This document shows positions 1-6,320 of a stretch of DNA of 25,915 nucleotides, in pieces. The translations under genes were made by a program, and so were the position numbers. Under the pieces are notes generated by a model, which was given only the letters and a program-made list of their open reading frames with translations, searched no databases and was not told the DNA's origin. The stretch's first letter is position 1, and each line of letters opens with the position of its first letter. Origin of the DNA: an uncultured Acetatifactor sp. (GTDB lineage: Bacteria > Bacillota > Clostridia > Lachnospirales > Lachnospiraceae); contig CAJUGT010000046.1 in NCBI GenBank assembly GCA_910586435.1, forward strand, positions 1-25,915, written 5' to 3'.

Positions 1-1313
1 TATATGGGCAATCTGGCAGAACAGGACATAAAGGGTGTAACCAACATAGTCTTACGCCTGTCATGTTCCGTCTCCAATGCCCTGGTAGCCATGATGGCAG
101 GCACAGTACATCCAAATCCCAATATCATGGGTAAAAATGCCTTTCCTGACAATCCTACCCTTCCCATTACGGAATCCATCACATAAGCCACTCTGGCCAT
201 ATAACCGCTATCCTCTAAAATCGCCAGCGCAAGGAACAAAATAAAAATATTGGGAAGAAACGTAAGAATGCCCCCCACCCCCGCTATAATGCCGTCCACA
301 ATCAGCGATTTCAGCCAGCTGGCCACCCCCAGCCCCTCCAATCCTCCGGATATGGTTTGCGAAATCAAGTCAAGTCCCGTTTCAAATACACCTTTCAGTA
401 CATCACCCACAGTAAAGGTGAGAAAGAATACCATGCACATCACAAGCAAAAATATGGGAATTCCCCAAATTGGATGCGTCAGGAATCTATCTATTTTATC
501 TGTGGACGCCGCCTTTTTATTCTTATGGAAAAGCGTTTCCCCCACTATCTTCTCTATATGAGCATATTTACATTGTATAATCTCTTTTTCATAGCTTCTG
601 TCCACCACATGCGTCACGGAAATGGGGTGGTCCCGCTTTACTTCCTCATCGTCTTCCAGCAGTTTTATGGCATGCCAGCGCACGGAAGAGTGGCTGGGGT
701 AATTTGTCTGCATCATTGCCTCCAGCTGGGCAATCCTGTTCTCTATCTCTTCCGGATAGTCCAGAATATACTCCTCCATCCCCTCTTCGTAGTGATGAAT
801 AACCGCATGAAGCAAAATGTCAAGACCGGTACGCTTTGCTGCCGACACTGGTACCACCGGAATATCGCCCAAAAGCTCCGGCAAGCGATGCATATCTATT
901 TCCATTCCACGCTCTTTCACGATATCCATCATGTTCAGAGCCAACACCACAGGCTTCCCCAATTCCAGAAGCTGCAATGTCAGATACAGATTCCGCTCCA
1001 GAGAGGACGCATCCACCACATTGATAATTACATCTATTGCATCATCCATGGCGCACTGTCTTGTGACTTTTTCTTCAATGGTATAGCTGGTCAGAGAGTA
1101 TATTCCCGGCGTGTCCACCAATGTAATCCTTGTATCTTCATAGACCGCTTCCCCCTCAAAGCGCTCCACCGTGACTCCCGGCCAATTGGCCACCTTCAGC
1201 CTGGCTCCTGTCAAGGCATTGAACAATGTGGTTTTTCCGCAGTTGGGGTTCCCAATACAGGCTACATGAATATGTTTTCCCAAATCTGTCCTGTTCCGAA
1301 GATCATGACTCAT
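1..1313 (-). CDS. feoB: Ferrous iron transport protein B (partial, C-terminus beyond window)
   Basis: GTP-dependent Fe2+ importer of the cytoplasmic membrane. The first 437 residues are present and the gene runs off the left edge. Seen in the translation: G1 GNPNCGKT (residues 21-28), the G2 stretch NWPGVTVE (about 43-50), G3 DTPG (67-70) and G4 NMMD (127-130) of the N-terminal G domain; then a GDI-like helical linker; then the start of the polytopic permease with the FeoB hallmarks GYMARVAYVMD, GFGCTVPAIMATR and PFMSCSARLPI, which carry conserved cysteines. No FeoA domain is fused. The ATG at 1313 is chosen because GAGGAG lies 7 bases ahead of it; an in-frame ATG at 1319 is closer to the SD. 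The start overlaps the feoA stop, as expected for translational coupling of the Feo complex. Identification is secure; the missing part is only the window edge. Confidence 0.97.
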   Translation of the reverse strand, partial: MSHDLRNRTDLGKHIHVACIGNPNCGKTTLFNALTGARLKVANWPGVTVERFEGEAVYEDTRITLVDTPGIYSLTSYTIEEKVTRQCAMDDAIDVIINVVDASSLERNLYLTLQLLELGKPVVLALNMMDIVKERGMEIDMHRLPELLGDIPVVPVSAAKRTGLDILLHAVIHHYEEGMEEYILDYPEEIENRIAQLEAMMQTNYPSHSSVRWHAIKLLEDDEEVKRDHPISVTHVVDRSYEKEIIQCKYAHIEKIVGETLFHKNKKAASTDKIDRFLTHPIWGIPIFLLVMCMVFFLTFTVGDVLKGVFETGLDLISQTISGGLEGLGVASWLKSLIVDGIIAGVGGILTFLPNIFILFLALAILEDSGYMARVAYVMDSVMGRVGLSGKAFLPMILGFGCTVPAIMATRALETEHDRRKTMLVTPFMSCSARLPI

Positions 1314-1548
1314 GCTCATTCTCCTCTCTGTGAACGCCTACCTCAATATTAGAAGAAATATGTTTTCCAAGCGCAAGACGTGTGCCGCGCACCCGTATAA
1401 TCAATGCGCCGGCCTTTTTTCTGTTCAGCACATTCACTATGGTTCCGTCATTTAATCCCAGAGCCTCCAGCCTCCTTGTGACAGCAGGTTCCACATACAC
1501 CCCCTTTATACAATAACTGCTTCCCTTTTGTGCCTCGTACAATGTCAT
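1303..1548 (-). CDS. feoA: Ferrous iron transport protein A
   Basis: Small cytosolic SH3-like partner of FeoB, needed for full Fe2+ uptake. The 81-residue product starts MTLYEAQKGSSY and has the family pattern of a short beta-barrel: VEPAVTRRLEALGLNDGTIV (the RRLxxLGhxxGxxV signature), then LIIRVRGTRLALGKHIS. The reading frame stays open upstream to a methionine at 1686, but that extension has no FeoA similarity and would make a 127-residue protein; normal FeoA is about 75-80 residues. The ATG at 1548 has GGAAAGG about 8 bases upstream. The stop codon overlaps the feoB start region. A 45-codon ORF in another frame ends 4 bases before this start, so translation may be coupled. Confidence 0.93.
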   Translation of the reverse strand: MTLYEAQKGSSYCIKGVYVEPAVTRRLEALGLNDGTIVNVLNRKKAGALIIRVRGTRLALGKHISSNIEVGVHREENEHES

Positions 1549-1552
1549 ATTT

Positions 1553-1690
1553 TCAGCCTTTCCAATGTAGTTTTGCAAGTCCCCTCCCACGCCCATGCAC
1601 AGTGAAGATTTCCAGCCACTCAGGTGTATGTATCTTCTCCGGGGCTTTACCGGTCCTCGCTTTATTTCGTAAATCATTTGACACAATCAT
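1553..1690 (-). CDS. Possible 45-residue basic small protein ahead of feoA
   Basis: Not recognised. An ATG-started ORF of 45 codons lies between the predicted feo promoter and feoA, and ends 4 bases before the feoA ATG. It begins MIVSNDLRNKARTGKAPEK, continues with IHTPEWLEIFTVHGRG and ends RGLAKLHWKG. It is rich in K, R and H, has no membrane segment and no cysteine. AAAGGAAAG sits about 9 bases ahead of the ATG. The feoA SD lies at its 3' end, the typical layout of a coupled upstream gene or leader peptide. The competing reading is an N-terminal extension of FeoA in another frame, which I reject because it does not fit the FeoA length. Function unknown; by position it may be an iron-uptake accessory or a leader peptide. 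Confidence 0.5.
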   Translation of the reverse strand: MIVSNDLRNKARTGKAPEKIHTPEWLEIFTVHGRGRGLAKLHWKG

Positions 1691-1723
1691 GTATCTTCTT
1701 TCCTTTAAAGCAATCCATTACCT

Positions 1724-1752
1724 ATTTTAAGTCGCTGCCAGGCGACACTAAA
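1724..1752 (-). promoter_or_regulatory. Predicted feo promoter with a dyad in the spacer
   Basis: On the minus strand TTTAGT (1747-1752) and TAAAAT (1724-1729) are 17 bp apart. The spacer is filled by a hairpin-forming dyad, GTCGC-CTGGCA-GCGAC, which extends outward as TTTA..TAAA, giving arms of about 9-10 bp. The -35 is poor (3 of 6), as in an activated or tightly controlled promoter. Transcription would begin near 1717, just ahead of the 45-codon ORF. A repressor bound to the dyad would cover both promoter elements. By context an iron-responsive regulator is the natural guess, but the sequence does not match Fur or DtxR boxes that I know. Confidence 0.4.
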
Positions 1753-1786
1753 GAGTGACATTCCTTAGCTGGACTCTTTTCACTCT
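1752..1786 (-). terminator. Weak hairpin after proA, possible terminator
   Basis: Arms AGAGTGA and TCACTCT (7 bp) enclose a 21-base loop about 20 bases after the proA stop on the minus strand. A nested alternative pairs AAGAGT with ACTCTT. Only two to three T residues follow, so termination would be weak and read-through from proA into the feo operon is possible. Confidence 0.25.
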
Positions 1787-1806
1787 CCTTACACTTTTTA
1801 CTGCTT

Positions 1807-3054
1807 TTATGTTCTCACCTGACCATTCCCATATATCACATATTTATAAGAAGTCAGCTCTTTTAACCCCATTGGCCCTCTTGCATGAAGTTTTTGCGTG
1901 CTGATACCAATCTCAGCGCCGAATCCGAATTCAAATCCGTCTGTAAATCTTGTGGACGCATTCCAATAGACGCAGGCTGAATCTATCTCCTTTAAGAACT
2001 TCTCCGCTGTCTGTGGATTGTCAGTCACTATGCAATCGGAATGCATCGTATTGTATTTGTTGATATGGGCAATGGCTTCCTCCACCGTCCCCACCGTCTT
2101 AAGAGACAGGATATAATCAAGATATTCCGTCCCATAATCCTCTTCCATGGCAGGAACACAGTCAGGCAATACTTCCCTGATTTCTTCATCTCCCCGCAGC
2201 TCCACCTTATGAGAATCCAGTATTTCCTTTAATTTAGGCAGGAAAGCTTCTCTGATTTCCTTGTGGATTACCAGTGATTCGCAGGCATTACATACCCCAA
2301 TTCTCTGTGTCTTGGCATTGTAAATAATATTGGCTGCCATATCCAGATTTGCCTCTTTATCCACATATATATGGCAGTTCCCCGTACCTGTTTCTATCAC
2401 CGGAATGGTACTGTTCTCCACCACACTGCGTATCAATCCCGCACTGCCTCTGGGAATCAGCAAATCCACATATTTCTTCAGTCTCATAAATTCTACGGTG
2501 ACTTTTCTGTCAACATCCGTAATCAGCTGCAATACATCCCCGCTGATTCCGCATTCCTCCAACGCTTCGCAAAGCACCTGTACAATAGCCTTGTTGGATT
2601 CCAGCGCATCACTGCCGCCTTTGAGAATTACCGCATTTCCTGCCTTAAAGCAAAGCCCGAAAGCATCCGCTGTCACATTGGGCCTCGCCTCATAGATAAT
2701 GCCAATCACTCCCATGGGGACACGGATTTTTGCTATTTTAAGGCCATTTGGACGTTCAAATTCCTCCATAACCTCTCCAACGCAATCAGGCAGTGCCGCA
2801 ATCTGTCTAAGCCCCTGGGCCATTGCCGCAATCCTGTCCTCAGACAGTTTCAGCCTATCCTGCAATCCCTGACTCATGCCCCGATTGCGGGCGGATTCCA
2901 TATCCTTCCCGTTTGCGGACAAAATTTCTTCCTTATGGTCAAGCAGTCTCTTTGCCGCCATATCCAGTGCCCTGTTCTTCTCTTCTGCCGGCAGTCTGCT
3001 CAAAACACGTTTTCCATGGGATGCTCTTTCCCCCATCTCATTTAAATTTGTCAT
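1807..3054 (-). CDS. proA: Gamma-glutamyl phosphate reductase
   Basis: Second step of proline synthesis: reduces gamma-glutamyl phosphate to glutamate semialdehyde with NADPH. The 415-residue product is full length for the aldehyde-dehydrogenase-fold ProA family. Seen: GVIGIIYEARPNVTADAFGL (cofactor domain), LKGGSDALESN, the catalytic cysteine in RIGVCNACESL (Cys255) and the C-terminal GFGAEIGISTQKLHARGPMGL. The ATG at 3054 is preferred over a GTG at 3066: AAGGTGG lies 8 bases before the ATG, and the upstream GTG is part of that SD. It follows the 5-formyl-THF cyclo-ligase gene by 40 bp and is separated from proB by two genes, so proB and proA are probably in one transcription unit but not adjacent. 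Confidence 0.97.
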   Translation of the reverse strand: MTNLNEMGERASHGKRVLSRLPAEEKNRALDMAAKRLLDHKEEILSANGKDMESARNRGMSQGLQDRLKLSEDRIAAMAQGLRQIAALPDCVGEVMEEFERPNGLKIAKIRVPMGVIGIIYEARPNVTADAFGLCFKAGNAVILKGGSDALESNKAIVQVLCEALEECGISGDVLQLITDVDRKVTVEFMRLKKYVDLLIPRGSAGLIRSVVENSTIPVIETGTGNCHIYVDKEANLDMAANIIYNAKTQRIGVCNACESLVIHKEIREAFLPKLKEILDSHKVELRGDEEIREVLPDCVPAMEEDYGTEYLDYILSLKTVGTVEEAIAHINKYNTMHSDCIVTDNPQTAEKFLKEIDSACVYWNASTRFTDGFEFGFGAEIGISTQKLHARGPMGLKELTSYKYVIYGNGQVRT

Positions 3055-3062
3055 TTTCTTTG

Positions 3063-3069
3063 CCACCTT
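3063..3069 (-). promoter_or_regulatory. Ribosome binding site deciding the proA start
   Basis: AAGGTGG, 8 bases upstream of ATG 3054. The GTG inside it (3066) is in frame with proA and would be called as a start by a longest-ORF rule. Confidence 0.75.
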
Positions 3070-3094
3070 TTTATTGTCACATTATTTACAATTA

Positions 3095-3667
3095 TCAAAC
3101 ACATATCACCTGGTATGGCCTGACATCATATTCTGACATTGGCAGTTCCTCCACCAACTGGCATTGATACCCTATCCCGATTGTACGCTGCCCAAGCAAC
3201 GGCTTATCATGCAGAAATCTGTCATAAAATCCCTTTCCATAGCCGATTCTGCCACGAAATCTGTCAAACGCCACCCCGGGCATCAACATCAGCACCCGCC
3301 CCACGCCTTCCTCTTCATACAGGAATTCCTCCGATGTTCCGGAAGGTTCGAGGATTCCTCCATATCCTTCCTGTAATTCCTCCAAGGAAGAGATTCTGTA
3401 AAAACGCATCTCGGGCACCTCTGTTCCCCTTATCACTTTGGGCACATATACGCTCTTTTTCACACGCAGGGCTTCTCTGATAATTTCTCCTGTATCAATC
3501 TCACTCCCAAAGCTTACAAAACAAAGCAATACCTCTGACCGATAAAACCACTGATGCCCTACAATTCTCTCTGTCAGCAAAATATTCCCCCGCCGCCGGT
3601 CCATGGCACTCATTGCGTCTCTTGCTTTCAATACACTTTTCCTGATGTACGCTTTATCCGTTTCCAT
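3095..3667 (-). CDS. 5-formyltetrahydrofolate cyclo-ligase
   Basis: Cytosolic ATP-dependent enzyme (MTHFS/YgfA family) converting 5-formyl-THF to 5,10-methenyl-THF, which recycles a folate that inhibits other enzymes. The 190-residue product has the expected N-terminal basic helix (KAYIRKSVLKARDAM), the strand LLCFVSFGSEIDTGEII and the family signature GRIGYGKGFYDR (139-150) preceded by MPGVAFD. The ATG at 3667 gives the usual family start; a TTG at 3676 has a slightly better placed AGG, so the true start may be 3 codons longer. It lies inside the proB...proA unit, 40 bp before proA; no metabolic link to proline is needed, and the position probably reflects operon assembly. Confidence 0.93.
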   Translation of the reverse strand: METDKAYIRKSVLKARDAMSAMDRRRGNILLTERIVGHQWFYRSEVLLCFVSFGSEIDTGEIIREALRVKKSVYVPKVIRGTEVPEMRFYRISSLEELQEGYGGILEPSGTSEEFLYEEEGVGRVLMLMPGVAFDRFRGRIGYGKGFYDRFLHDKPLLGQRTIGIGYQCQLVEELPMSEYDVRPYQVICV

Positions 3668-3692
3668 ATATCTCAATCTGCCTATTTCTAAA

Positions 3693-3748
3693 TCTACCTA
3701 TATATTATTTCACCTGTACTTCTACCTATATATTATTTCACCTGTACT
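3693..3748. repeat. Perfect 28-bp tandem duplication
   Basis: Two identical 28-bp units, 3693-3720 and 3721-3748, starting TCTACCTATATATTATTTCA and ending CCTGTACT. The 9-mer CAATCTGCC also occurs on both sides (3674-3682 and 3750-3758). The copies are identical, so the duplication is recent. It lies just upstream of the cyclo-ligase start and downstream of the hexapeptide-repeat ORF. There is no third copy and no spacer, so it is not a CRISPR. Confidence 0.95.
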
Positions 3749-3886
3749 TCAATCTGCCACATCTCCAACTCTTCCTGTCTGTTTCACTTCTCCATTTTTA
3801 CAATTTTCTCCATTTTCACAGTTTTCTCCGTTTTCAGAGATTTTTCCGTTTTCAGAAAAGTCCTTCTGACACAGCCCTGAAAACAC
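3749..3886 (-). CDS. Possible 45-residue ORF with four hexapeptide repeats
   Basis: Speculative. A GTG at 3886 with AGAGGG 4-5 bases upstream opens a 45-codon frame overlying four 18-bp imperfect tandem repeats (3788-3859). The repeats translate as SENGKI, SENGEN, CENGEN, CKNGEV, and the frame ends RVGDVAD then TGA. Several differences between units are synonymous (AAC/AAT for Asn), mildly favouring translation. The product would be hydrophilic, with no membrane segment. It starts 9 bases after the end of the shortened VOC gene. The alternative is a non-coding, slipped AT-rich spacer in which 18-bp units are in frame by chance. Confidence 0.25.
   Translation of the reverse strand: MFSGLCQKDFSENGKISENGENCENGENCKNGEVKQTGRVGDVAD
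3788..3859. repeat. Four imperfect 18-bp tandem repeats
   Basis: Units 3788-3805, 3806-3823, 3824-3841 and 3842-3859 share a TTCTCC.TTTTCA core on the plus strand (GAAAAyGGAGAA on minus). Neighbouring copies differ at only a few positions. They are in the 227-bp gap between the VOC-family remnant and the cyclo-ligase gene. Confidence 0.85.
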
Positions 3887-3894
3887 TTTGCCCT

Positions 3895-4176
3895 CTAAAT
3901 GGAAATCCACCAACACACACCATATTTATCAATAACAGTGGCACAGCATTTGCTCCAGGGCAGCTCATGAATCGCTTCAATGACAACACCGCCATCACGC
4001 AAAATATCAAATGCATGATGAACACTCTCTTCGGTCCCCATCTCAAATACATTAAAAGTCATTGTTTCCCATCTCATTCTGTGAACAACAGTTACATCAC
4101 AAGGATTTTTTGCTTCACAATACATCTTTGCTGCTTCCAAACTGTTTTTTACATAAACTTGTGTATAATTTTTCAA
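3895..4176 (-). pseudogene. VOC (PhnB/glyoxalase-like) family gene with internal deletion
   Basis: The 93-residue product begins NYTQVYVKNSLEAAKMYCEA, the usual first strand and helix of PhnB-like VOC proteins, and ends with the normal C-terminus MTFNVFEMGTEESVHHAFDIL...ATVIDKYGVCWWISI. Family members are about 135-140 residues; the strands that normally follow the first helix are missing, and residue 22 joins directly to KNPCDVTVVHRMRW. This looks like an in-frame loss of about 40 codons, possibly between two Glu-Ala codon pairs. The start is a TTG at 4176 with AAGGAAG 8 bases upstream. Substrate unknown. With half of a VOC module missing the metal-binding fold is unlikely to form, so I call it a remnant; a shortened functional protein is not excluded. 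Confidence 0.7.
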
Positions 4177-4344
4177 CTAAGTTTCTTCCTTTTTCGATTT
4201 TCCTGAAATTCTTTATTGATATATTGTTTTTGCATATCTGTTTTTCACTTACATGATTTTTAATATATTTGTTTTATAAGTACTTTTTAAAGATTTTTTT
4301 CAATTACTTGTTTTTCACTGACTTTTTGTTTACTTGTTTTTCGT
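4177..4344. other. AT-rich spacer with degenerate GTGAAAAACA repeats
   Basis: The 168-bp gap between proB and the VOC remnant is strongly AT-rich. On the minus strand related words GTGAACGAAAAACAAGTAA, GTGAAAAACAAGTAA and GTGAAAAACAGATATG recur. I see no convincing terminator, RNA gene or coding frame; a TTGAAA/TATAAA pair is present but 19 bp apart. Confidence 0.5.
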
Positions 4345-5214
4345 TCACTTCATATGTAATCCCTTCACAAACAAAGGCAGATCAAAATTCTCATTCTTGT
4401 GAGCTACAAATAATGTTCCCTCGTTTTTTCCTGCCAATATCCTGTGCAGCACGCCAATGTCCCTGCTGTTGGCAATCACCATGTCCGCATTGGAATTTGT
4501 GGCTATTTGGGCCGCCATCAACTTAGTATTCATACCACCGGTTCCCATACTGCTTCCCGTTGTCGCTTTGCCCATTTCCATCAAGTCTTCTGTCAGCTCC
4601 TCCACCCGCTCAATAAACCGGGCATCCGGGTTCGTCCTGGGATCATCCGTATACAGACCGTCAATGTCGGAAAGAAGTATCAGCAAATCCGCTTCTACCA
4701 GCGCCGCCACAATGGCTGACAATGTGTCATTATCCCCAATCTCTATTTCATATGTGGCAACCGTGTCATTTTCATTTACAACCGGGATAACACCCATTTT
4801 CAACAATTCTGAAAATGTGTTATGCGCATTATATCTATTCAGATTGTCCACAATCGTATTTTTTGTCATCAATATTTGAGCCGCAACCTGATTGTATTCA
4901 GCAAAAAGCTTTTGATAAGTCATCATAAGTCTTGCCTGCCCCACTGCGGCACATGCCTGTTTCACCGCCAGGGATTCCGCTTGACTGTCCACACGGATAT
5001 TGTTCAGATTCACAGCGTTTTTCCCCGCTGCAATGGCGCCGGAAGTCACCAGTATCACTTCCTTGCCCTGATTTCTGATATTACTTAACTCCCTCACCAG
5101 CTTTTCCATGCGGATATAATCCATATCTCCCGTTTCCTTGTGCGTCAGAGAGGAGGAACCAATTTTAACTACAATCCTCTTCTTATTCCTGATTCGCTCC
5201 CTAAATTCATCCAT
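4345..5214 (-). CDS. proB: Glutamate 5-kinase, short form without PUA domain
   Basis: First and feedback-controlled step of proline synthesis: ATP-dependent phosphorylation of glutamate. The 289-residue product is a single amino-acid-kinase domain: VVKIGSSSL (15-23), LVTSGAIAAGK (55-65), VVNENDTV (145-152), DNDTLSAIVA (161-170), LSDIDGLYTDDPR (181-193) and GTGGMNTKLMAA (224-235). Enterobacterial ProB has about 367 residues with a C-terminal PUA domain; here translation stops after the kinase, a form common in clostridia. The ATG at 5214 is the only sensible start; the nearest purine-rich sites are GGACGG about 10 bases upstream and AAGG directly before the ATG, so initiation may be weak or coupled to the upstream small gene. 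Confidence 0.96.
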   Translation of the reverse strand: MDEFRERIRNKKRIVVKIGSSSLTHKETGDMDYIRMEKLVRELSNIRNQGKEVILVTSGAIAAGKNAVNLNNIRVDSQAESLAVKQACAAVGQARLMMTYQKLFAEYNQVAAQILMTKNTIVDNLNRYNAHNTFSELLKMGVIPVVNENDTVATYEIEIGDNDTLSAIVAALVEADLLILLSDIDGLYTDDPRTNPDARFIERVEELTEDLMEMGKATTGSSMGTGGMNTKLMAAQIATNSNADMVIANSRDIGVLHRILAGKNEGTLFVAHKNENFDLPLFVKGLHMK

Positions 5215-5295
5215 CCTTCAAATTCCGTCCGTTTCTCAATTTCTTATCCTTTTCATTCTCCCTTTTCTAAATTGTATTCCCTATATTCTAATGAT

Positions 5296-5545
5296 TTAGT
5301 GATAATTAATACACTTTTTAATATCCCTGTCATAGACATACTGAGGTTTTGTTGCCTCTTTCGTCACATTCCAGTTGAATATTCCGCACAACAATGCCAC
5401 AAAGTTATCTTCTTCTCTATCACAAAGCTGCTCTATGGTATTTATCTGATTCGCAAATTCAGCAAAAAATTCAGCAAAAATTTATCAAAAACTTCGGCCT
5501 GTACAAAAGTGTATCGCCTTCAAAGTATTCTATTGCAATCACCAT
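5296..5545 (-). pseudogene. Frameshifted gene for an 82-residue small protein
   Basis: Family not recognised. A good SD (AAGAGGTG) lies about 5 bases before ATG 5545. The frame MVIAIEYFEGDTLLYRPK stops after 24 codons, but removing one T from the T5 run at 5476-5480 joins it to a second open frame that reads FAEFFAEFANQINTIEQLC, then DREEDNFVALLCGIFNWNV and ends YDRDIKKCINYH before TAA. The restored product would be 82 residues, soluble, acidic in the middle. The downstream frame is stop-free and protein-like, so this is a real gene with a single-base insertion, either a natural inactivation or a homopolymer error. It is first after a strong promoter and 81 bp before proB. A short near-repeat, TTTGCTGAATTT, occurs at the junction. 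Confidence 0.65.
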
Positions 5546-5618
5546 TGAAACACCTCTTGACACGGAAGCAGTTTGGGTACAATATTTCCGAAAATGGAGT
5601 ATTTGCTTCATGTATTTT

Positions 5619-5647
5619 ATCATACTTTATTTTTCATAATACGTCAA
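5619..5647 (-). promoter_or_regulatory. Strong sigma-A-type promoter of the proB unit
   Basis: Minus strand TTGACG (5642-5647), 17-bp spacer, TATGAT (5619-5624). Five of six matches in both boxes. Transcription would start near 5612, giving about 65 bases of leader before the small gene at 5545 and then proB. No other promoter of this quality is seen before proB. Confidence 0.75.
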
Positions 5648-5800
5648 TGGCACTTTTTGCGCTGTATGCGCTAAATACCTTATTGCTATTTACTTATTGG
5701 CACCACACTGTTCCGAACCAAAGACCAAAAGAAAAGCCTTATGGAATCCTTTTCATCCTATAAGCTCTTAAAGGGCATATAGACATGATGTAAAAGGATT

Positions 5801-5865
5801 TTGACACCATTTTTTATCCATGGAAAAGATATTTGATAGACTATTTCCGCTATTTGTCGTATGAT
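5801..5865 (+). promoter_or_regulatory. Candidate promoter(s) of the Xre regulator pair
   Basis: Two possibilities: TTGACA (5801-5806) with AAAGAT 18 bp further, or TAGACT (5837-5842) with a good -10 TATGAT (5860-5865) at 17 bp. The second places the start near 5872, about 28 bases ahead of the ATG at 5900. Neither is perfect. Confidence 0.4.
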
Positions 5866-5886
5866 AATCAGGAAACAAGGGTAGAG

Positions 5887-5894
5887 AAAGGAGG
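5887..5894 (+). promoter_or_regulatory. Ribosome binding site exposing the regulator frameshift
   Basis: AAAGGAGG, 5 bases ahead of ATG 5900. This near-perfect site serves a frame (MEIGKKLKSVRIQ) that differs from the downstream helix-turn-helix frame, which is the main evidence that the regulator gene is frameshifted rather than starting at an upstream TTG (5833). Confidence 0.85.
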
Positions 5895-5899
5895 CAGAC

Positions 5900-6306
5900 A
5901 TGGAAATCGGAAAAAAGCTAAAGAGTGTCAGGATTCAAAAGGATTTACCCAAGAAGCCGTTGCGGAAAAAATCCAGGTATCACGTCAGACAATCTCAAAC
6001 TGGGAAAATGAAAAATCCTATCCCGACATCATGAGTGTTGTCAATTTGAGTAACCTTTATGAGATTAGCCTTGACGAATTACTGAAAGGAGATAAGCGTA
6101 TGCTTGAACATTTGGAAGAAAGCACAAACATAGTAAAGAGCAACAAAAAGTTGGTTGTAACAGTAATTACTAATATAGTTCTCCTTCTCACATTGGTGTT
6201 GCTGTCAAGTATAGCCCCAAACAGGGATGTGTACTTAGTTGTAGTTTTTGCGTTAGCCATCGTCAGTTTTTCGCTCATGCTCTATCAAATCATCAAACGG
6301 ATATAA
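5900..6306 (+). pseudogene. Xre/Cro-CI family regulator with C-terminal membrane segments, frameshifted
   Basis: DNA-binding regulator of the Xre family with a membrane tail. From ATG 5900 the product reads MEIGKKLKSVRIQ, the normal N-terminal helix of this family. After an A4 run at 5937-5940 the correct continuation is in another frame: KGFTQEAVAEKIQVSRQTIS, then NWENEKSYPDIMSVVNLSNLY. One extra A would restore a 135-residue protein: HTH (about 1-60), a linker, and two hydrophobic stretches (VVTVITNIVLLLTLVLLSS and YLVVVFALAIVSFSLMLY). The intact-looking frame from TTG 5833 replaces helix 1 with unrelated residues and lacks a good SD. Either a real inactivating deletion or a homopolymer sequencing error. 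It is followed after 14 bp by a small membrane protein gene, likely its partner. Confidence 0.75.
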
Positions 6307-6320
6307 GAAAGGAGTTTGAT

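Larger units (their letters stand above)
5546..5899. other. Divergent intergenic region between proB unit and regulator pair
   Basis: 354 bp without a gene. It holds the minus-strand promoter at 5619-5647 and candidate plus-strand promoters in 5801-5865. Between 5650 and 5800 I find only an imperfect inverted repeat (AAGCCTTATGGA...TCCTATAAGCTCTT, about 5734-5769) without a T tract. Short frames here lack ribosome binding sites. Confidence 0.6.

Noticed and set aside
357..1352. 331-codon plus-strand frame opposite feoB
   Set aside because: It is antisense to clear FeoB coding sequence with all G motifs; its translation is rich in His, Cys and Phe, has no family likeness and no SD.
2371..3045. 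224-codon plus-strand frame opposite proA
   Set aside because: Antisense shadow of a well-conserved ProA; no ribosome binding site and shadow-type composition.
3693..3859. Repeats suggestive of a CRISPR array
   Set aside because: 28-bp and 18-bp units are directly tandem with no spacers, and no cas genes are present.
3852..4052. 66-codon minus-strand frame overlapping the VOC remnant
   Set aside because: Same strand but another frame of the VOC coding region; no SD, and the VOC frame explains the sequence.
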